Shown here piece by piece: positions 1 to 11,543 of a stretch of DNA of 64,000 bases. Made by a program: the position numbers and the translations under genes. The notes beneath the pieces were generated by a model. That model did no database searches. It had not been told where the DNA came from and saw only the letters and a list, made by a program, of their open reading frames with translations. Numbering within the stretch: position 1 is the stretch's first letter; each line of letters begins with the position of its first letter. The DNA is taken from the NCBI GenBank assembly GCA_023653785.1, contig JAMKCH010058368.1, positions 62,001 through 126,000 on the forward strand. The letters are read 5' to 3'. Source of the DNA: Ophioderma brevispina (lineage: Eukaryota > Echinodermata > Ophiuroidea > Amphilepidida > Ophiodermatidae).

Positions 1-870
1 GATCTACAATTACTGCTGATCAAAACTAGCTATACTAGCCCTGCCTACTGGCAAGTTCGTATCTGTATTTATGTTTTTCCCTCTAAGTTCCCCTATGTCT
101 AATAATAATGGTAACAAATCGCTCCATCACCAACTCGCCCCATTAATAGCGAGCTCAATTTCACCGCCATCATATAAAAATCGCCCTACCCTATTTCAGC
201 CTACTTTACAAATTAAAATTGCTTTAAATATATCTTCCCATGAGAGAACGTCATCAACTCATCACTTTGTAATCAAAATTTGTTGCAAAGTGCGTTAATT
301 GACCAGGAAGGAATGTTAACTTGATGATACAAATTTCCCTCGAATTGCCACTTGATCGGTTGTCGACCACCTGAGAACGTTCGAAGATTTATTGGACAAA
401 CACGCAACGAAAGAAAACCGCAATTGAACTTGCCTGCTATCGTAATCATTCCCTACAGAAACCATTCTTTGTCGTGCATGACAGAAAACGAATCATCATC
501 TTATTACACAAGACTGCGTCTTCGCTTATTCACTTCATTTGTGATCTACTTCATTGTAGGCATTCCAAGTATGAAAAACCTAGGTTCGAAAAAAAATTGA
601 GGGCGCTTCTTCATGGAATACCCTCATGTCTCTTAAGCTACTGCGTTTGCTCTAACTTCACACACGTCAACAAATAATTACAATAACAAATATATTTAAT
701 CTTGATAAACCTTACGAATTTCGTACTTCAACTCAACCCATATCAACTCGGCCTACCTAAATCATTCCACTTTACATTTAAAAATCAGTAAAAATCTGGA
801 GCAAATTGTTACAAGTGCGTTGTGCGTTTAAAAACCTGCTGCTGTTCGCTGCTTTATTATAAAATGGGCC
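1..870. other. Unassigned AT-rich sequence
   Basis: I see no gene, RNA or clear repeat here. The short open frames have no recognisable domain and no splice signals that would make a coherent exon. Confidence 0.5.
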
Positions 871-884
871 GACTAAGGTGACGA

Positions 885-3310
885 ATTTTTTTTGTTTGGG
901 GGGGGGGGGGGGCGATTTACAAGCCTTTTATTTGTATACAACTATACGGCGCCAGCCGAGATGGTGTTCACCATTTAGCGCCAAATGTCCCCGCCTGTCA
1001 CCAAGCCAGGGATGCCAGATGGAACGCCCGCCGTACGCCTCGAACAATCACATCACACATAACATGTCTTCAAGAGGGGCGCACGACCCCCGCCCTGCTA
1101 CTGGCAACTTCCACACGCGACGTCCGAGACCCTTTATCAAATCGAAGCGAATGACAGCGACCCGCAAATCGTGCACGGCGCCTGCAACAGAAACGACACC
1201 GGAGGCATCTCCATACATCTGTGCCTTGGTCTTGTGCTCACGCCGATATGTCCTGCACTCGCACAAGAAACCCTGCTAGGTTGCCATCCAGTCTGTCCTG
1301 CACCCCTTCCCCATGGCCCAGGCCCCAGATCCATACAGCATACACCCCCACACCGGCTCCAAAGAACCTCAGCCCGGCTGACACCGGAGACACGAGACCG
1401 CCCACAAGTGTGTAGTTCACCGCAGGCCCCCCCATCTTCCAACCGCCCCCGCGCGACAGGAAGTCCCCCTCGCCGCCGGCAAACACGTGACCTTAGACAC
1501 TGAAGTCCCGACTCCCTGAGTCGGCCACCACCCGCGTGAGACAGGTCGATGTCTCACCCCCCCCCCCCTCACCGACAGCCATTGCACCCCAGTCCTACTG
1601 GCATTCAGATTGCAGGCCGACCTCGTCGCAGCATTCTCAAGCGATGCCAGCAGATCCCGTGCACCACACACCAAATCAGCTGCCAGAGCCAGACCACCGC
1701 GCAGCCAAGGTCCGTGAGACGCCGATTCCGGTGACGTCCAGAACGCCCGGGCCCGCTGAGAGTCCCCCGTCGCCCATGATGTCAAGACTCTGTCTGAGGA
1801 CGCAATCAACCACGTCCACAAAGAGACAGGGAGCAAGAGCATCTCCCTGGAGGACTCCAGCAGTTTGTTGTCAGGAACTCCCTGTTGGCCCATCCACGGT
1901 CTGCACAAAGCCATAGGGTCACCATACATGATGGCAATCGCCTCGACAGCCTCACCTGGGACACCGCAGCATGGCGAGAATATGCAGCACTACATTCCTG
2001 TTTACACTGTCAAAAGCCTCGGAAAAATCCACAAAAACCACAACCTAAGCCCCTGCTCCCGGAAACCCCCAACTCTCCCCCACGATATCCCCCTGGGGCA
2101 AGCACCCGGTAGTGTGATCTGCCCTTGCGAAAAAACCGTTCTGGCTCCGTCCGAGATGGGACCCACGATGAGGAGGACTTCTGCCGAGCAGCAGGGAGTG
2201 GTAGATCATAGAGGCAGTGGTGACAGCGTGATTCCTCCGCAGTTTGGGGTTGTTGGAGATCGCCTTTCTCTGGTAGAGGAACGCTGAATGATGCCGAAAA
2301 GGCAGCCGGCCTGCTTCCCACGTAGGTGTTGTTACAAAATTCCAACAGCCGATCATGGAACAGTGGACCCCCCCCCCAGATCACCGCAGGAATGTTGCCG
2401 GGACCAGGTGTCCTGGTGTCGTTCAGCTTCTTCGGCAGTCTGAAAGCCCTCTATATCGCAAGGTCCAGACTGGATGGGAAGGGTTGTCTGCTATATTGTG
2501 GTTTTGAAGAAAGGTTCATCAAGTAGTGTATTCTGAAGTGGCTTGCCAGGAGAGGAGACACTAAAGTGTTGACACCGTGTCAAGGCGCTCTTCAGTTGTT
2601 TCACCTTTGGGATTCTTATAGGTGCGGTGCAGTGGCCTTCTTATCGGTCAGCTCCCTCACGGCCTCCCAGGCAGCAGCATGCTTGTTCCCAAGATGTAGG
2701 GCGTCAAGTTCTTCAGCCTTGGACTTAACATGCTTCCTCAAGCACCACATTTGAGGGCGCCAAAATAATACCAAATTTGCAGGCAAGCAGCACCAAGGCT
2801 CCGCCCGGAGCTTCTGGTGGACCCAGCACGGGGCCTCCTGGCTGCAGACCTCAGCCCCTCCCCGGCCTTGCCGACCCCGGCCACTTGAGGCAAAGGCAGT
2901 AGTCCTCTTTCTTCTAGGCAGCATCTCCGATGCCACCTCCTTGCTGGCCGAAGCGAGGACATCACACACCGCGCCGGAGTCCCTGTGTCCATGCTCACCA
3001 ACAAGAGTGCCGAACCTGCCATGCACTGCCACAGTACACTGCCCACAAAGCTCTGCATCCCCACCACCCTCCTCCAGCCAATCGTCTCCATGGGATCTCT
3101 GGGAGGGGGTCCACTCCGACGACAACCCATCTGGCTCCCGCAAGAGACAACCCCATGATCAGACCCAACAGCTTCAAAAGTATTTTAGGCTCCCGAGTTC
3201 TCAATACTGTCAATCCCACCTCCTTCCGACCAGAACATAGTCCAGCCGGACAAGTTCTCCACCCGGGCGGCGGCGCGTCCACAGTCTACCTGCTTGATTT
3301 TGGAATTTGG
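885..3310 (-). mobile_element. Decayed RTE-like non-LTR retrotransposon (LINE A)
   Basis: Read on the minus strand, this GC-rich block holds the remains of a LINE polyprotein in several frames. In order: a pre-RT segment with AAWEAVRELTDKK and NPKGETTEE (around 2570-2680), the RT palm with RKGRSHY (around 2140), FVDFSEAFDSVNR-like text (about 2000), a GVLQGDALAPCLF-like motif, then ENAATRSACNLNASRTGVQW (about 1600), which fits the post-YADD region. The motif order and wording match RTE-type elements. Numerous frameshifts and stops show it is dead. An AATAAA signal near 925 on the minus strand and a G-run at 899-912 mark the probable 3' end. The GC content is far above that of the flanking DNA. 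An upstream endonuclease is expected but barely visible. The RT identification is firm; the clade is an inference. Confidence 0.75.
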
Positions 3311-3467
3311 TATTAGTGGCAACAAGGTTAAATTGTTCCATGAAGTCCTTCATGTTACATTCCATTTTCTTTGACTCGTCGTTGCAATTGAACAGCGCGC
3401 GTCAGGCCAAAAGCTTAGCGTGGTAATCTCCAGCGGATGACTACAGAAGATTATGGGCTTCTTTAAA

Positions 3468-5960
3468 CAGTTCAGTTCAGTTCTCTTCAAAGAAGAGATT
3501 TTATTAATACAGTATATTTAGGCCAACGGCCTTACAATACAAGATACAATACATTACTCTAATGACGAGGAGGCAATGTAGTTGCCGGATTTTGGACGCC
3601 AATGAATAAATTGTGAGAAGTAAGACAATAGTATGCTGATTTTTTGGACGAAATAGTGATTTTAAGGTAATACTATTGGCAAACAATCAGTTAATAAAAC
3701 GATTTCGAAAACAATTATAAGCAGGGCATTTGATACGTGATAAAGATCTCAACCTACCATGTATTACATACTTTACAGGCCCGTTCATTTAAGGGATATT
3801 AAACCATCTACAAACGTTCACATTCGAGATTAAGAATTCCCAATCTTGCTTTGGTGAGGAGGAATCTATGATTTATGATGATGTTTGGTGGAAACAAGAT
3901 AAGTATTCTTCGACACCAAATCCTCTGTAATTGGATAGAAAAATTCAGTGAAGTAAAGGGGGTAATTGCGTTATGCCAATCTGAAGATTGACATCGTTGA
4001 CTTCATTTTAAAAAAAAACATATACAAAAAGTTGACATCTCAACACCCGTGTGCCACCCATAATTCACCAAACCCATGCGAAAAAGAATATTTTGATTCC
4101 GCAAAGCCCAACAATCCTTGCCTCTTTCTGCATCTAAATGAAAATCATAACATTGATATAAATAGCCTATTTCTAGCAAGAGATAAAATATAGAACCAGT
4201 ATTTAATACAATAGTAAGGCATAATTGACAATAATGGATAACTCCCGAGTTCCCGCAACTTGAAGGGTGCGGAGCTGATTATAATATGAAATGCCGAGAA
4301 CTAACGACAATAATTTCATATGAATTCTTTCAATGATTGGGGATTCGGATGTTCCCCAGATTCACTCCCAAATAACAGAATGCTTTATTTTGGTGTCAAA
4401 GTTTTAAAAAGCACATTCACGGGGAGTACTATAATTTATTAAAATCTTTTTTAAGACAAAACAAATGCTTGTTAGCCTGAGAGGCTGTATACTCCTGTGC
4501 CTTAAGCCAATTGCCACTAAAGCAAACATGATACCAAGGTATGTTAAACGTATTTACAACTTCAAGTTTCGACCCTTCATAGAACCATTTTTCTATGCGC
4601 GTGAACTGCCACCCCGTTTAAACACCATGATCTTGGTTTTGTCTATGTTTACTGAAAGACTCCCAGGTACGGCAATATTCTGACAAGATATCGACTTTGG
4701 TTTTGTAAACCAAAGACGGTTCAATTATCAAACTCGATAATCCGCAAAAAGAAGATGACTTATGTTACATTGATTTTAAAAACAAAAAATTTTTGGACTT
4801 TTGAATATCAGCAGCATTTCAACCTTGTACTCAGATCATTAATGAAAAATTTAATAAAAAAGGTGACAAATAATGAACCCTGCTGAACTCCAGCCCTACA
4901 CGAGAAGACATTTGTTACGCCTACTGGTGTTCTTACACAAGCATTTAATTGCATATACAGGGAACTCAATAATCATTTGAATTACCAACAAATCTGCTCG
5001 GGTTTAAGTTTCCGTAACAGAGCATCATGATTTACCAAATCAAACGCTTTACGAAAATCAATTAAAAGCCCACGTAGACGGTCCTCTTTTCGCGTAAGGT
5101 ATGTTAAAATGTGTGTCCAGAATGAAAACATTATCGGTTGTTCTGAAACTTTACGGAAACCGGATTGTTCTTGGTGAAAATATTTTAATCCTATGCCCAA
5201 AAGTTTACCGATCTAACAAACCTTCGAAAATATTTTGCTTATATCGGAAGCAGGGAAATACCGCGATAATTTGACGGGTTATTTCTATCCCTTTTTTGAA
5301 AAATGGGAACGATCAAAACTTGACGCCCACTGTAGAGGAAAAGAACTTGCATCAGAATCATATTGAACATTTAACCAAAATCAGTCAAATGAATTTGAGG
5401 CGAATGAATTTGATAAAATTCGGTTGGGACGCCATCTATCCCTGCAGCTTGAACAGTCTTAAGGGGCATCGAACCATTTTGTATCTCCGCGGTTGTAATT
5501 GGGGAATCGAGAAAAATCTTCCATTGAGATCTCTACGTTCTTGCTCTATGGGTTGAAAAACATGCTCATTGTCAGAATAAACGTGGAAACGATTTTACAA
5601 AATCATGATACCAGTCATCTAATGATATCTCCTTTGAAACTGTTTGAAGAATTCCCTTAAGTCTAGACCAAAAGCCCTTACTGTCACGATTTTGCAAACC
5701 GTCAATAATTTCTTTTTGTGACGATTTCTGAATTGCATTTCTATTTTTTAACAATTTATGATAGGTGCGCTAACATCTTGTACTTCATTAAGAGCTCAAG
5801 ACGGCTTAATCTAAAGCACGAAGTTTCTTAGAGGACTTTTTTAACTTATCAGTCATAATTCAAACCAGGAATTATTTTGGTTTTTACGGCAGTCCTATAT
5901 GACCAAAAACTGGACGACGCATACCTTTACCAACATAATCGAAAATATCAGAGAGAGTTG
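3468..5960 (-). mobile_element. Decayed non-LTR retrotransposon (LINE B) with 3' UTR
   Basis: On the minus strand the motifs run in the order expected of a CR1/L2-like or related LINE. A pre-RT segment has RDSKGFWSRLKGI (about 5690-5650). Degenerate text resembling GVPTEFYQI follows (about 5430), then an EQSGFRK motif and GLLIDFRKAFDLVNHDALL (about 5080-5020). A GVQQGSLF...FINDL motif lies near 4900-4830, and C-terminal text with IWGTSESPIIERIHMKLL near 4340-4280. Frames shift and stops intervene, so it is not active. Its 3' UTR appears to run to 3468, where the minus strand ends in AATAAAATC and then repeated GAACT units. Such short tandem tails are common at LINE 3' ends. The extent of the 5' end is uncertain. 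Confidence 0.75.
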
Positions 5961-6675
5961 ACACTGCTTTATCAATTTGAGCCAAATCTAAAGCCGTTTG
6001 AGAATGTTAGTAAGTGTAAGTAAGTATACATGATGATGATGATGGTATGTGTGTATTCATTATAACATGACCATTTTGAACAACTTCCAGTATTTTGTAT
6101 TTTGGGTGGTTTCAGATAGCATCTCTTAAAAAATAAAAGAAACCAGAAAAACAAAGACATTGAAACTCAACCAAATATGACAACAGAAAATGCAAACTGC
6201 ACACATAAATAGTATCTTAAATGTGTACCATCTGATCCACAGCCTTAACCCATTACTCATCAAACAGGAGATTTTGATGTCACAAACCTTACATTTTTCT
6301 AGTTACATCTCCAAAAACATTTTAACTGAATTCTTTTATGTTAATACCAGCAAATACAAGGTTTTAATGTGTTACCAGTAATTAGTTATCTCTTCCATTC
6401 AGGAGGAATGACAAGAAGAAGCATTGGAGATGACAGTTGTAGAGTATCGAAAATTAAGCCATTCGATAAGACTACTCGAAGAGGCATTTCGTGATCCACA
6501 GCCTCGTCCCCCCGACTCACCTAAAAAAATGAGATTTTTATAGCATCTGACACGTTGGTCTAAGTAGAGTATGCGCGCCTAATCTTACGTGCTAATTCGT
6601 GATTTGGTATTTTCTGTCGAACTTTGACAAACTTTGTTTAAAATTTAAAACGTTTCTTTTTACAACCTACTGGAG
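5961..6675. other. Non-coding stretch before the TSP1 exon
   Basis: This should be intron or upstream sequence of the gene whose exons begin at 6676. A pyrimidine-rich stretch ending in CAG at about 6404 could be a splice acceptor followed by a short open frame, but that frame shows no domain and I do not call it an exon. Nothing else is evident. Confidence 0.4.
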
Positions 6676-6800
6676 TACCTGGGGTCCCTGGAATTCGTGT
6701 AGCGCGAGTTGCGGTACCGGAACAAAGACTCGATTCAGGATTTGCGAAGAAGGTAGTTCTTGTCCTGGATTATCTGAAGAGACAGCAAACTGCGTCTTTC
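6676..6800 (+). CDS. Internal exon encoding a thrombospondin type 1 repeat
   Basis: This exon encodes most of a TSP1 repeat, an extracellular disulphide-bonded module that binds glycans or matrix proteins. Visible hallmarks are W-GPW, then NSCSASCGTGTKTRFRIC, a fourth cysteine in GSSCPG and a fifth in ETANC. The donor is a strong GTAAGT at 6801, leaving a phase 1 codon (C). That codon is completed by GT at the start of the next exon to give Arg, and the sixth TSP1 cysteine then follows in the sequence VFRDYC. The acceptor is less certain: the nearest AG after the pyrimidine-rich stretch is at 6674-6675, which would place the first tryptophan (TGG at 6671) outside the exon, although the frame is open through it. 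Earlier exons, including any signal peptide, were not found in the window. The protein name is unknown. Confidence 0.82.
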
Positions 6801-8427
6801 GTAAGTGGGATCGTTTCGTGTTTTTCATATCGTTCTCTCATTAAAATATATTGCCCTGTCTGGACAGAATATATGAGACCACACATGATACCCTATACGA
6901 GACCACATGTAACCTAGGAGATATCAAGTAGATAAAAGAGTACCCTAGCTATATTATCCCTAACGTCCCTAGAGCCATTTTTGAAAAAAAAATGACCAAC
7001 CTGACGATTGAGATTTTCAACAGAGCGCCCCCTATCTGGACTTTTTCAGCTTGCTTTCTAAGTCCCGTCGCAAGATAGGTGACAAGAGGCTCTTAGGTCT
7101 GGGGGCGATTTCCCGCTAAAGACCAAGGAAGGGGTCCGCTCTGGACTTAGTGAATGTTTACCCAAGAGTTTGCCTGTTAGATCTAGAGACGGTTTCCCAC
7201 TAAAGACCAAGAAATCGGGTAATTTTCCGATCTTTGCGTACTTCCCTGCCGTGGCCACTGCCAAGTTGTCCGCTGCCGATGGGGCCCACCCTCCCCGACT
7301 ATGTGAAACAGCTTAGTATCCCTCATAAATAGGCGTTCTGGTCGTGGGCAACTTTCGATCCAAATGGCGCCTTCATTTGTACCGCATCATAATTTAACCA
7401 CGGCCGGGCCACGGCAGCGGAACCTACGTGGCGGGCCACGGCAGCGGAACTCGCGTAGTCGGGCCAATCTTTGAATTAGAAAACGTTTAGAAAAATGGGT
7501 TTGAACTGAAAACCTTGGTTGCACAGATCTAGGTTCAAATCTTGGATCCCGGGTCCTGGATGCTTGTTTTGTTCGTCGCTCGTTTCTGTTACGTGTGGTA
7601 GAAGTTTAAAATCGTTACACTAGTCATGAAATAGACCTACTTGTAAAGTGACAGCTCTGCTACGATACCAAACATTGTACGATACACAATGAGAATTGGA
7701 ATCCCAAATTGACACCTCATACAACATCGCAGATACGCAGAACAAGACCGGGGACCAGGGCAGGGCTGATCTCGCGTATTTGTTTTTTTTTTTTTTTTTT
7801 TTTTACTTTTTCTACTCAATTGAAACAACTGACCGCTTTATCGGCAATAAAACTTCAGTTTTTTAGAATTGCTAATTGGCTATTCATAACGTTTAGTATG
7901 AGACACGACATCTGATTGGTTAATTACCTGTGTTGATTCTGTCAATGCCCGCGCGGAATGTTAATGAGCGTACAATGAGTGCGTTTAGAAAGAGTACGCA
8001 TTTTACGGTTTGCGCCCTTTTATATTTGAGACAAAAATGCAACGGATTTTCGAAATCTGTGGGAAAATATTGTTATATTATTTATGAATGAAGTTAATGT
8101 CTGTGTATTTGGGTTTCTCGTGCATTGAAAAAACTTAATGCGTCAGTTTGACCAACTCACAATGGCAGGCACCCGTGTTTAATAGGATTGTGTCATTATC
8201 CATAGTCAAACTGGGCGTGCGTACATTAATTTTTGTCAATGCACGGCAAACTAAAAATATCCATAAAATATGTCTGGATGGTTTGTTTCAGGTTTTCCAT
8301 AATGCTAGCCTACATATTTTATCCTTACTCTATACCTAGAGTGTGTCTCATACTGCACAAACACGTGTTGAATGTTTTCATTTGAATCTTGCTATGACGT
8401 AGGATATTAACTGGTTTTTTCCAACAG
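6801..8427 (+). other. Intron carrying repeats
   Basis: The intron is defined by GTAAGT at 6801 and TTTTTTCCAACAG ending at 8427. It contains an inverted relative of the 12.1 kb repeat (7090-7470) and a T-run at about 7781-7804. Both exons remain in frame across it. Confidence 0.75.
7090..7470 (-). repeat. Dispersed repeat, copy 1 (empty site for the CCGG element)
   Basis: This segment is the reverse complement of 12115-12616, apart from a 165-bp insertion in the other copy. Shared landmarks are TTTAGCGGGAAATC, which occurs twice per copy, CTAGATCTAACAGG, and the GCCACGGCAGCGG motif near one end. It lies inside the intron of the TSP1-hevein gene. I do not recognise the family. Confidence 0.8.
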
Positions 8428-8612
8428 GTGATTACTGCCGTTCTGATGGACGATGTGGACCTGGTTATACCGCCCTCAATGGTCAACAAGCCAAATGTTC
8501 TTCAGCGTGCTGTTCATCACGCAAATGGTGTGGAGGCTCCACTGCTCACTGCTCCACGTACTTGTACGCAGACTACAGATGTTGTACTGGACAAACTTGT
8601 AATGGGTGTTAA
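8428..8612 (+). CDS. Terminal exon encoding a hevein-like cysteine-rich domain
   Basis: Joined in frame to the TSP1 exon, this exon first supplies the last TSP1 cysteine (DYC). It then encodes a compact cysteine-rich domain: SDGRCGPGY, a cysteine in QQAKC, the adjacent pair in SSACC, KWCGG, TAHC, then DYRCC, QTC and NGC before TAA at 8610-8612. The spacing C-x(n)-C-xxx-CC-x(5)-C-x(5)-C resembles hevein or type 1 chitin-binding domains. The DGRCGPGY and DYR words resemble a form I associate with invertebrate extracellular proteins. Carbohydrate binding is inferred from the family and not shown here. The acceptor TTTTTTCCAACAG is excellent. The product is probably secreted, with this domain at its extreme C-terminus. 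No canonical polyadenylation signal was seen shortly after the stop. Confidence 0.82.
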
Positions 8613-9620
8613 TTTGGAAAATCTTTCAAAACTTCTGAAACCGCACAATTCCACAAACCCAATTACGATCCTGTGTAGGCAACCATAAAAATTAATCTCA
8701 TGCCCAAAACCACTATATCAAATGCCCAAAGGTGTATTTTTTGCAACCTGTAACAACTTTCTAGTGTGACCAAATGACATGTCTAGTTTACGAAAATTAT
8801 AGATAGGACAGACTGCATCTTAATTGAAGCCCGATAAATTGGAACATCTTTTAAATCAATTCGAACAATTAAAATTTGCATCGATTCAGGAACGTTTCCC
8901 CTTATTTCTTCGTGTTCCATAAGGTCGATTTTGGTAATATTTATATATTATTTTGGACAACTTCATCACGGTATATTAGCATCAAAGATTTTATATATTA
9001 TATTTGGACAACTTCACAGTATATTAACAAAATTAACACCCAAGTGTTGTGTCTGCTGCTATTGGGTTTGGGTTTTATTGGCCTTGTGTATCCAGAATAG
9101 CGCTACCACTCAAAACTATACTATTAACGATATTGGTTTGCTGCCCTCTGTTAGGTTCCATTGGATAAACGCAGCGGCTTTATGCATTTTAATATGAGGG
9201 CTCTCTTTCAGACAGAATATTGTCCCCTGATTGTGTCTTAGTGCAATAGAAAAGTAGCAATTCCAGTAGGAATTTTCAAATCGTTTCATAGCCGCGCTAT
9301 ATTCATGTTTATGTGTGCGCTATATTCCTTTAATGTGTAAAGTTTTACGAAAGAATGTTAAATAACGACCTCCTTGTCATAGGATGTGTTAGTTCATGGG
9401 ACTTGAATGCATTACAAAAGAACGACCCTCAAGTCTGGTCAGGGCCAGGGGCCACGTGTATGGAAAGTTCAATGTCCAAAAAATAATGTAGGGGGAACAT
9501 AAGGTCAACGTCCATTGCATTCAATGGTGCTTGACCTTGTCCCCCCCCCCCACTTTAGTAACTAAGCATTTGAGACACTCAAACTAGTCCTTATTTAAAT
9601 CTTATGAACCCGCCAATAAT
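8613..9620. other. 3' flank of the TSP1-hevein gene
   Basis: No gene is apparent. A roughly 50-bp unit containing TTTGGACAACTTCA is tandemly duplicated at about 8936-9035. A run of C lies at 9541-9552. Confidence 0.5.
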
Positions 9621-9629
9621 TTGCACCAT

Positions 9630-9850
9630 TTTGCATCCAAATCGGAGCAACTTTAAAATTTGACCCTGTAGAACTGAAATTGGCCTGCTTTATTGATTTT
9701 CGCTGTTTTAAGCCTATAATTCTGAAACTTTAGGCTGAAGATTGTACAAACTATACCTTTCCTGAATCCTTATGCATACCCATAACGTGGTATACTTTTC
9801 AACATGATTGGATCAATTTAAAAATTCGACCCCTGTGCAAACTTTGTCTT
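9630..9850 (+). repeat. Diverged dispersed repeat, copy 1
   Basis: It shares a series of blocks in the same order with 14500-14650, including ACTATACCTTT, TCAACATGATTGGA and a following GACC-rich stretch. Divergence is high and the borders are not clear, so this is probably an old interspersed repeat. Confidence 0.5.
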
Positions 9851-9859
9851 GTCCCCCTC

Positions 9860-11071
9860 TGCTTAAGGCACCATTAGCACCACTTAAGAATCGCGTTTCA
9901 GGGGTTCCTGTCGGCCTGTCTATATATTTAGTCACTGAAACCTTTTGTACTCGAGATGTGTTACAACTGCCTGCCTACTCCCAGGCTAATATGTTTGAGC
10001 CCAAAAATGATGCTGCCAATTTTTTCGAATGTGCGTTCTCCATTTTACACGCAAATTAAATATGACGTCGTCAGCTTTGAAATACACCAGGACTCAATCG
10101 ATTCGACCGTTTAATTTAGTTTTATTATTCTATAACACAATACAATAAGATGTTACAAACAATGAAAAATCCAGCATTCCATCAATATTCAAATTGGCGT
10201 CCAAAATTTAAAAAAATCACAAAGCCAAACAAAAATTTTCTAGGGTTTACTATTATTATTATTATCGTGCTTTAGATCCAGGATGACGCTCGATTCAGAA
10301 AAATATTAAAAATATTTAACAAATTTAGAAATTGTTTTTATACATGAAAACAATAGCTCATTATATCCACTGTCATTGGTAAAGAAATCGAAAGTGTACC
10401 TTGCTGCATATTGCAGATATGGTAAATTAACGGAAAACCGCCATAAACCATATTGACCACGGTTGTACAATTCTTCACGTCCACCTAAATGCTCTTCTGT
10501 ATTTTGTTCTAAAGTAACCATTACCTAATCCATACCAGCTGTTGTTGATAATATTTCTTAACAATAGTCAATGACAGTAGCGTAACAGGGGCAGGGGGAA
10601 AGGGTCCTACCTCCCCCATGAGTCTGACCAGGAAAATAAGCTTAAGCTAGTGGTAAAGCAGGAAAGTGGGAAAGGACAAGCAGAAAGGGAGTAGATAAAA
10701 AGAGAGAGAAGAGAGAGGAAAGCATTGAGATGCAAAGAGAAAGGCAGACGGACGTTGAATGTGTGTAATGTTCAAATATTGATTCCTCAAAGTAGCCCCC
10801 TCCCCTCAGGTTATGAGGGAGTCGGTGGAAAATGTGGGTCAACCGCTGTATTGCACAGAATTAATTGCATAGAAACATAATTGCATCCAGTTTCCGCAAA
10901 AAGATATGTGAACAATTTCGAACATTTTTAAGTAAATGCTTCAATACTGTAAGATTCCATAATTTGTTTTTGATTTCAGAATAATGAAATAGTTTGACAT
11001 TTTTCTTGATGAAGGTTTGCACAAAGGTATCAAAGCAAGCAAAGAATGCCATGATGCACTTGTGTAGGCTC
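9860..11071. other. Unassigned sequence with a purine-rich tract
   Basis: No gene is recognised. Near 10108-10160 the minus strand reads like a retroelement 3' end (AATAAAACTAAA), but no body was identified. An AG-rich tract lies at about 10665-10745. Confidence 0.4.
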
Positions 11072-11543
11072 ATCCAAAGCCCGGGGGGGTACTCGACCCA
11101 AAATTGGGTACGGGTGTGCGTCCACCGGGTAAAAAAATCGGCCCATGTTTATATGACCAAATTGTACAAAAATATGACCCATTATATAGTTGGTTCCGAA
11201 ATTTCGACCCATTATATAGTTGGCTTTGAAATTTCGCACCATTTTCATAGTAATCTGAGCAAAATCGGCCCATTTTCATAGTAACTTTTCCAAAAATCAG
11301 AAAATCAACCATTTTCATTGTGATTTTAGCGAAAATCGGAAAAAATTTACCCATTTTCATAGTAAAATGCGACCAAAAATTGAAAAATTGACCCATTATA
11401 TAGTAGCAATGACCTCAAAAAGTGACCCATCTTTATAGTAGCCTGGTGGGAAAAATGACCCAAGGCGTGAAAATGTGACCCATATCGGCGGCACATATGT
11501 ACCTACCCTTTTCCACTGAGTACCCCCCCCCCGGGATCCAAAG
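11072..11543. mobile_element. G-tract-capped repeat element, copy 1, with 8-bp target duplication
   Basis: The element (11080-11535) begins CCCGGGGGGGTACTC and ends with the inverted counterpart GAGTA followed by a C-run and GGG. It is flanked on both sides by the same 8 bp, ATCCAAAG (11072-11079 and 11536-11543). The interior is built of degenerate units around GACCCATTATATAGT or GACCCATTTTCATAGTA. It encodes nothing. An 8-bp duplication is typical of hAT-like insertion, but the transposase source is unknown. Confidence 0.85.

Noticed and set aside
878..1503. Overlapping open frames of 100-133 codons on both strands
   Set aside because: They lie in the GC-rich 3' part of LINE A, where stops are rare by composition. 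None matches a domain.
1417..1929. 170-codon minus-strand open frame
   Set aside because: Its text contains scraps of RTE reverse transcriptase in mixed frames; it is part of a dead LINE and not a separate gene.
2616..3143. 175-codon minus-strand open frame, the longest in the window
   Set aside because: The end of the frame (AAWEAVRELTDKK) is the pre-RT region of LINE A. It is interrupted downstream.
6404..6500. Possible extra exon after a CAG acceptor upstream of the TSP1 exon
   Set aside because: The open frame is only about 30 codons, no good donor was found before its stop, and no domain or conserved cysteine pattern is visible.
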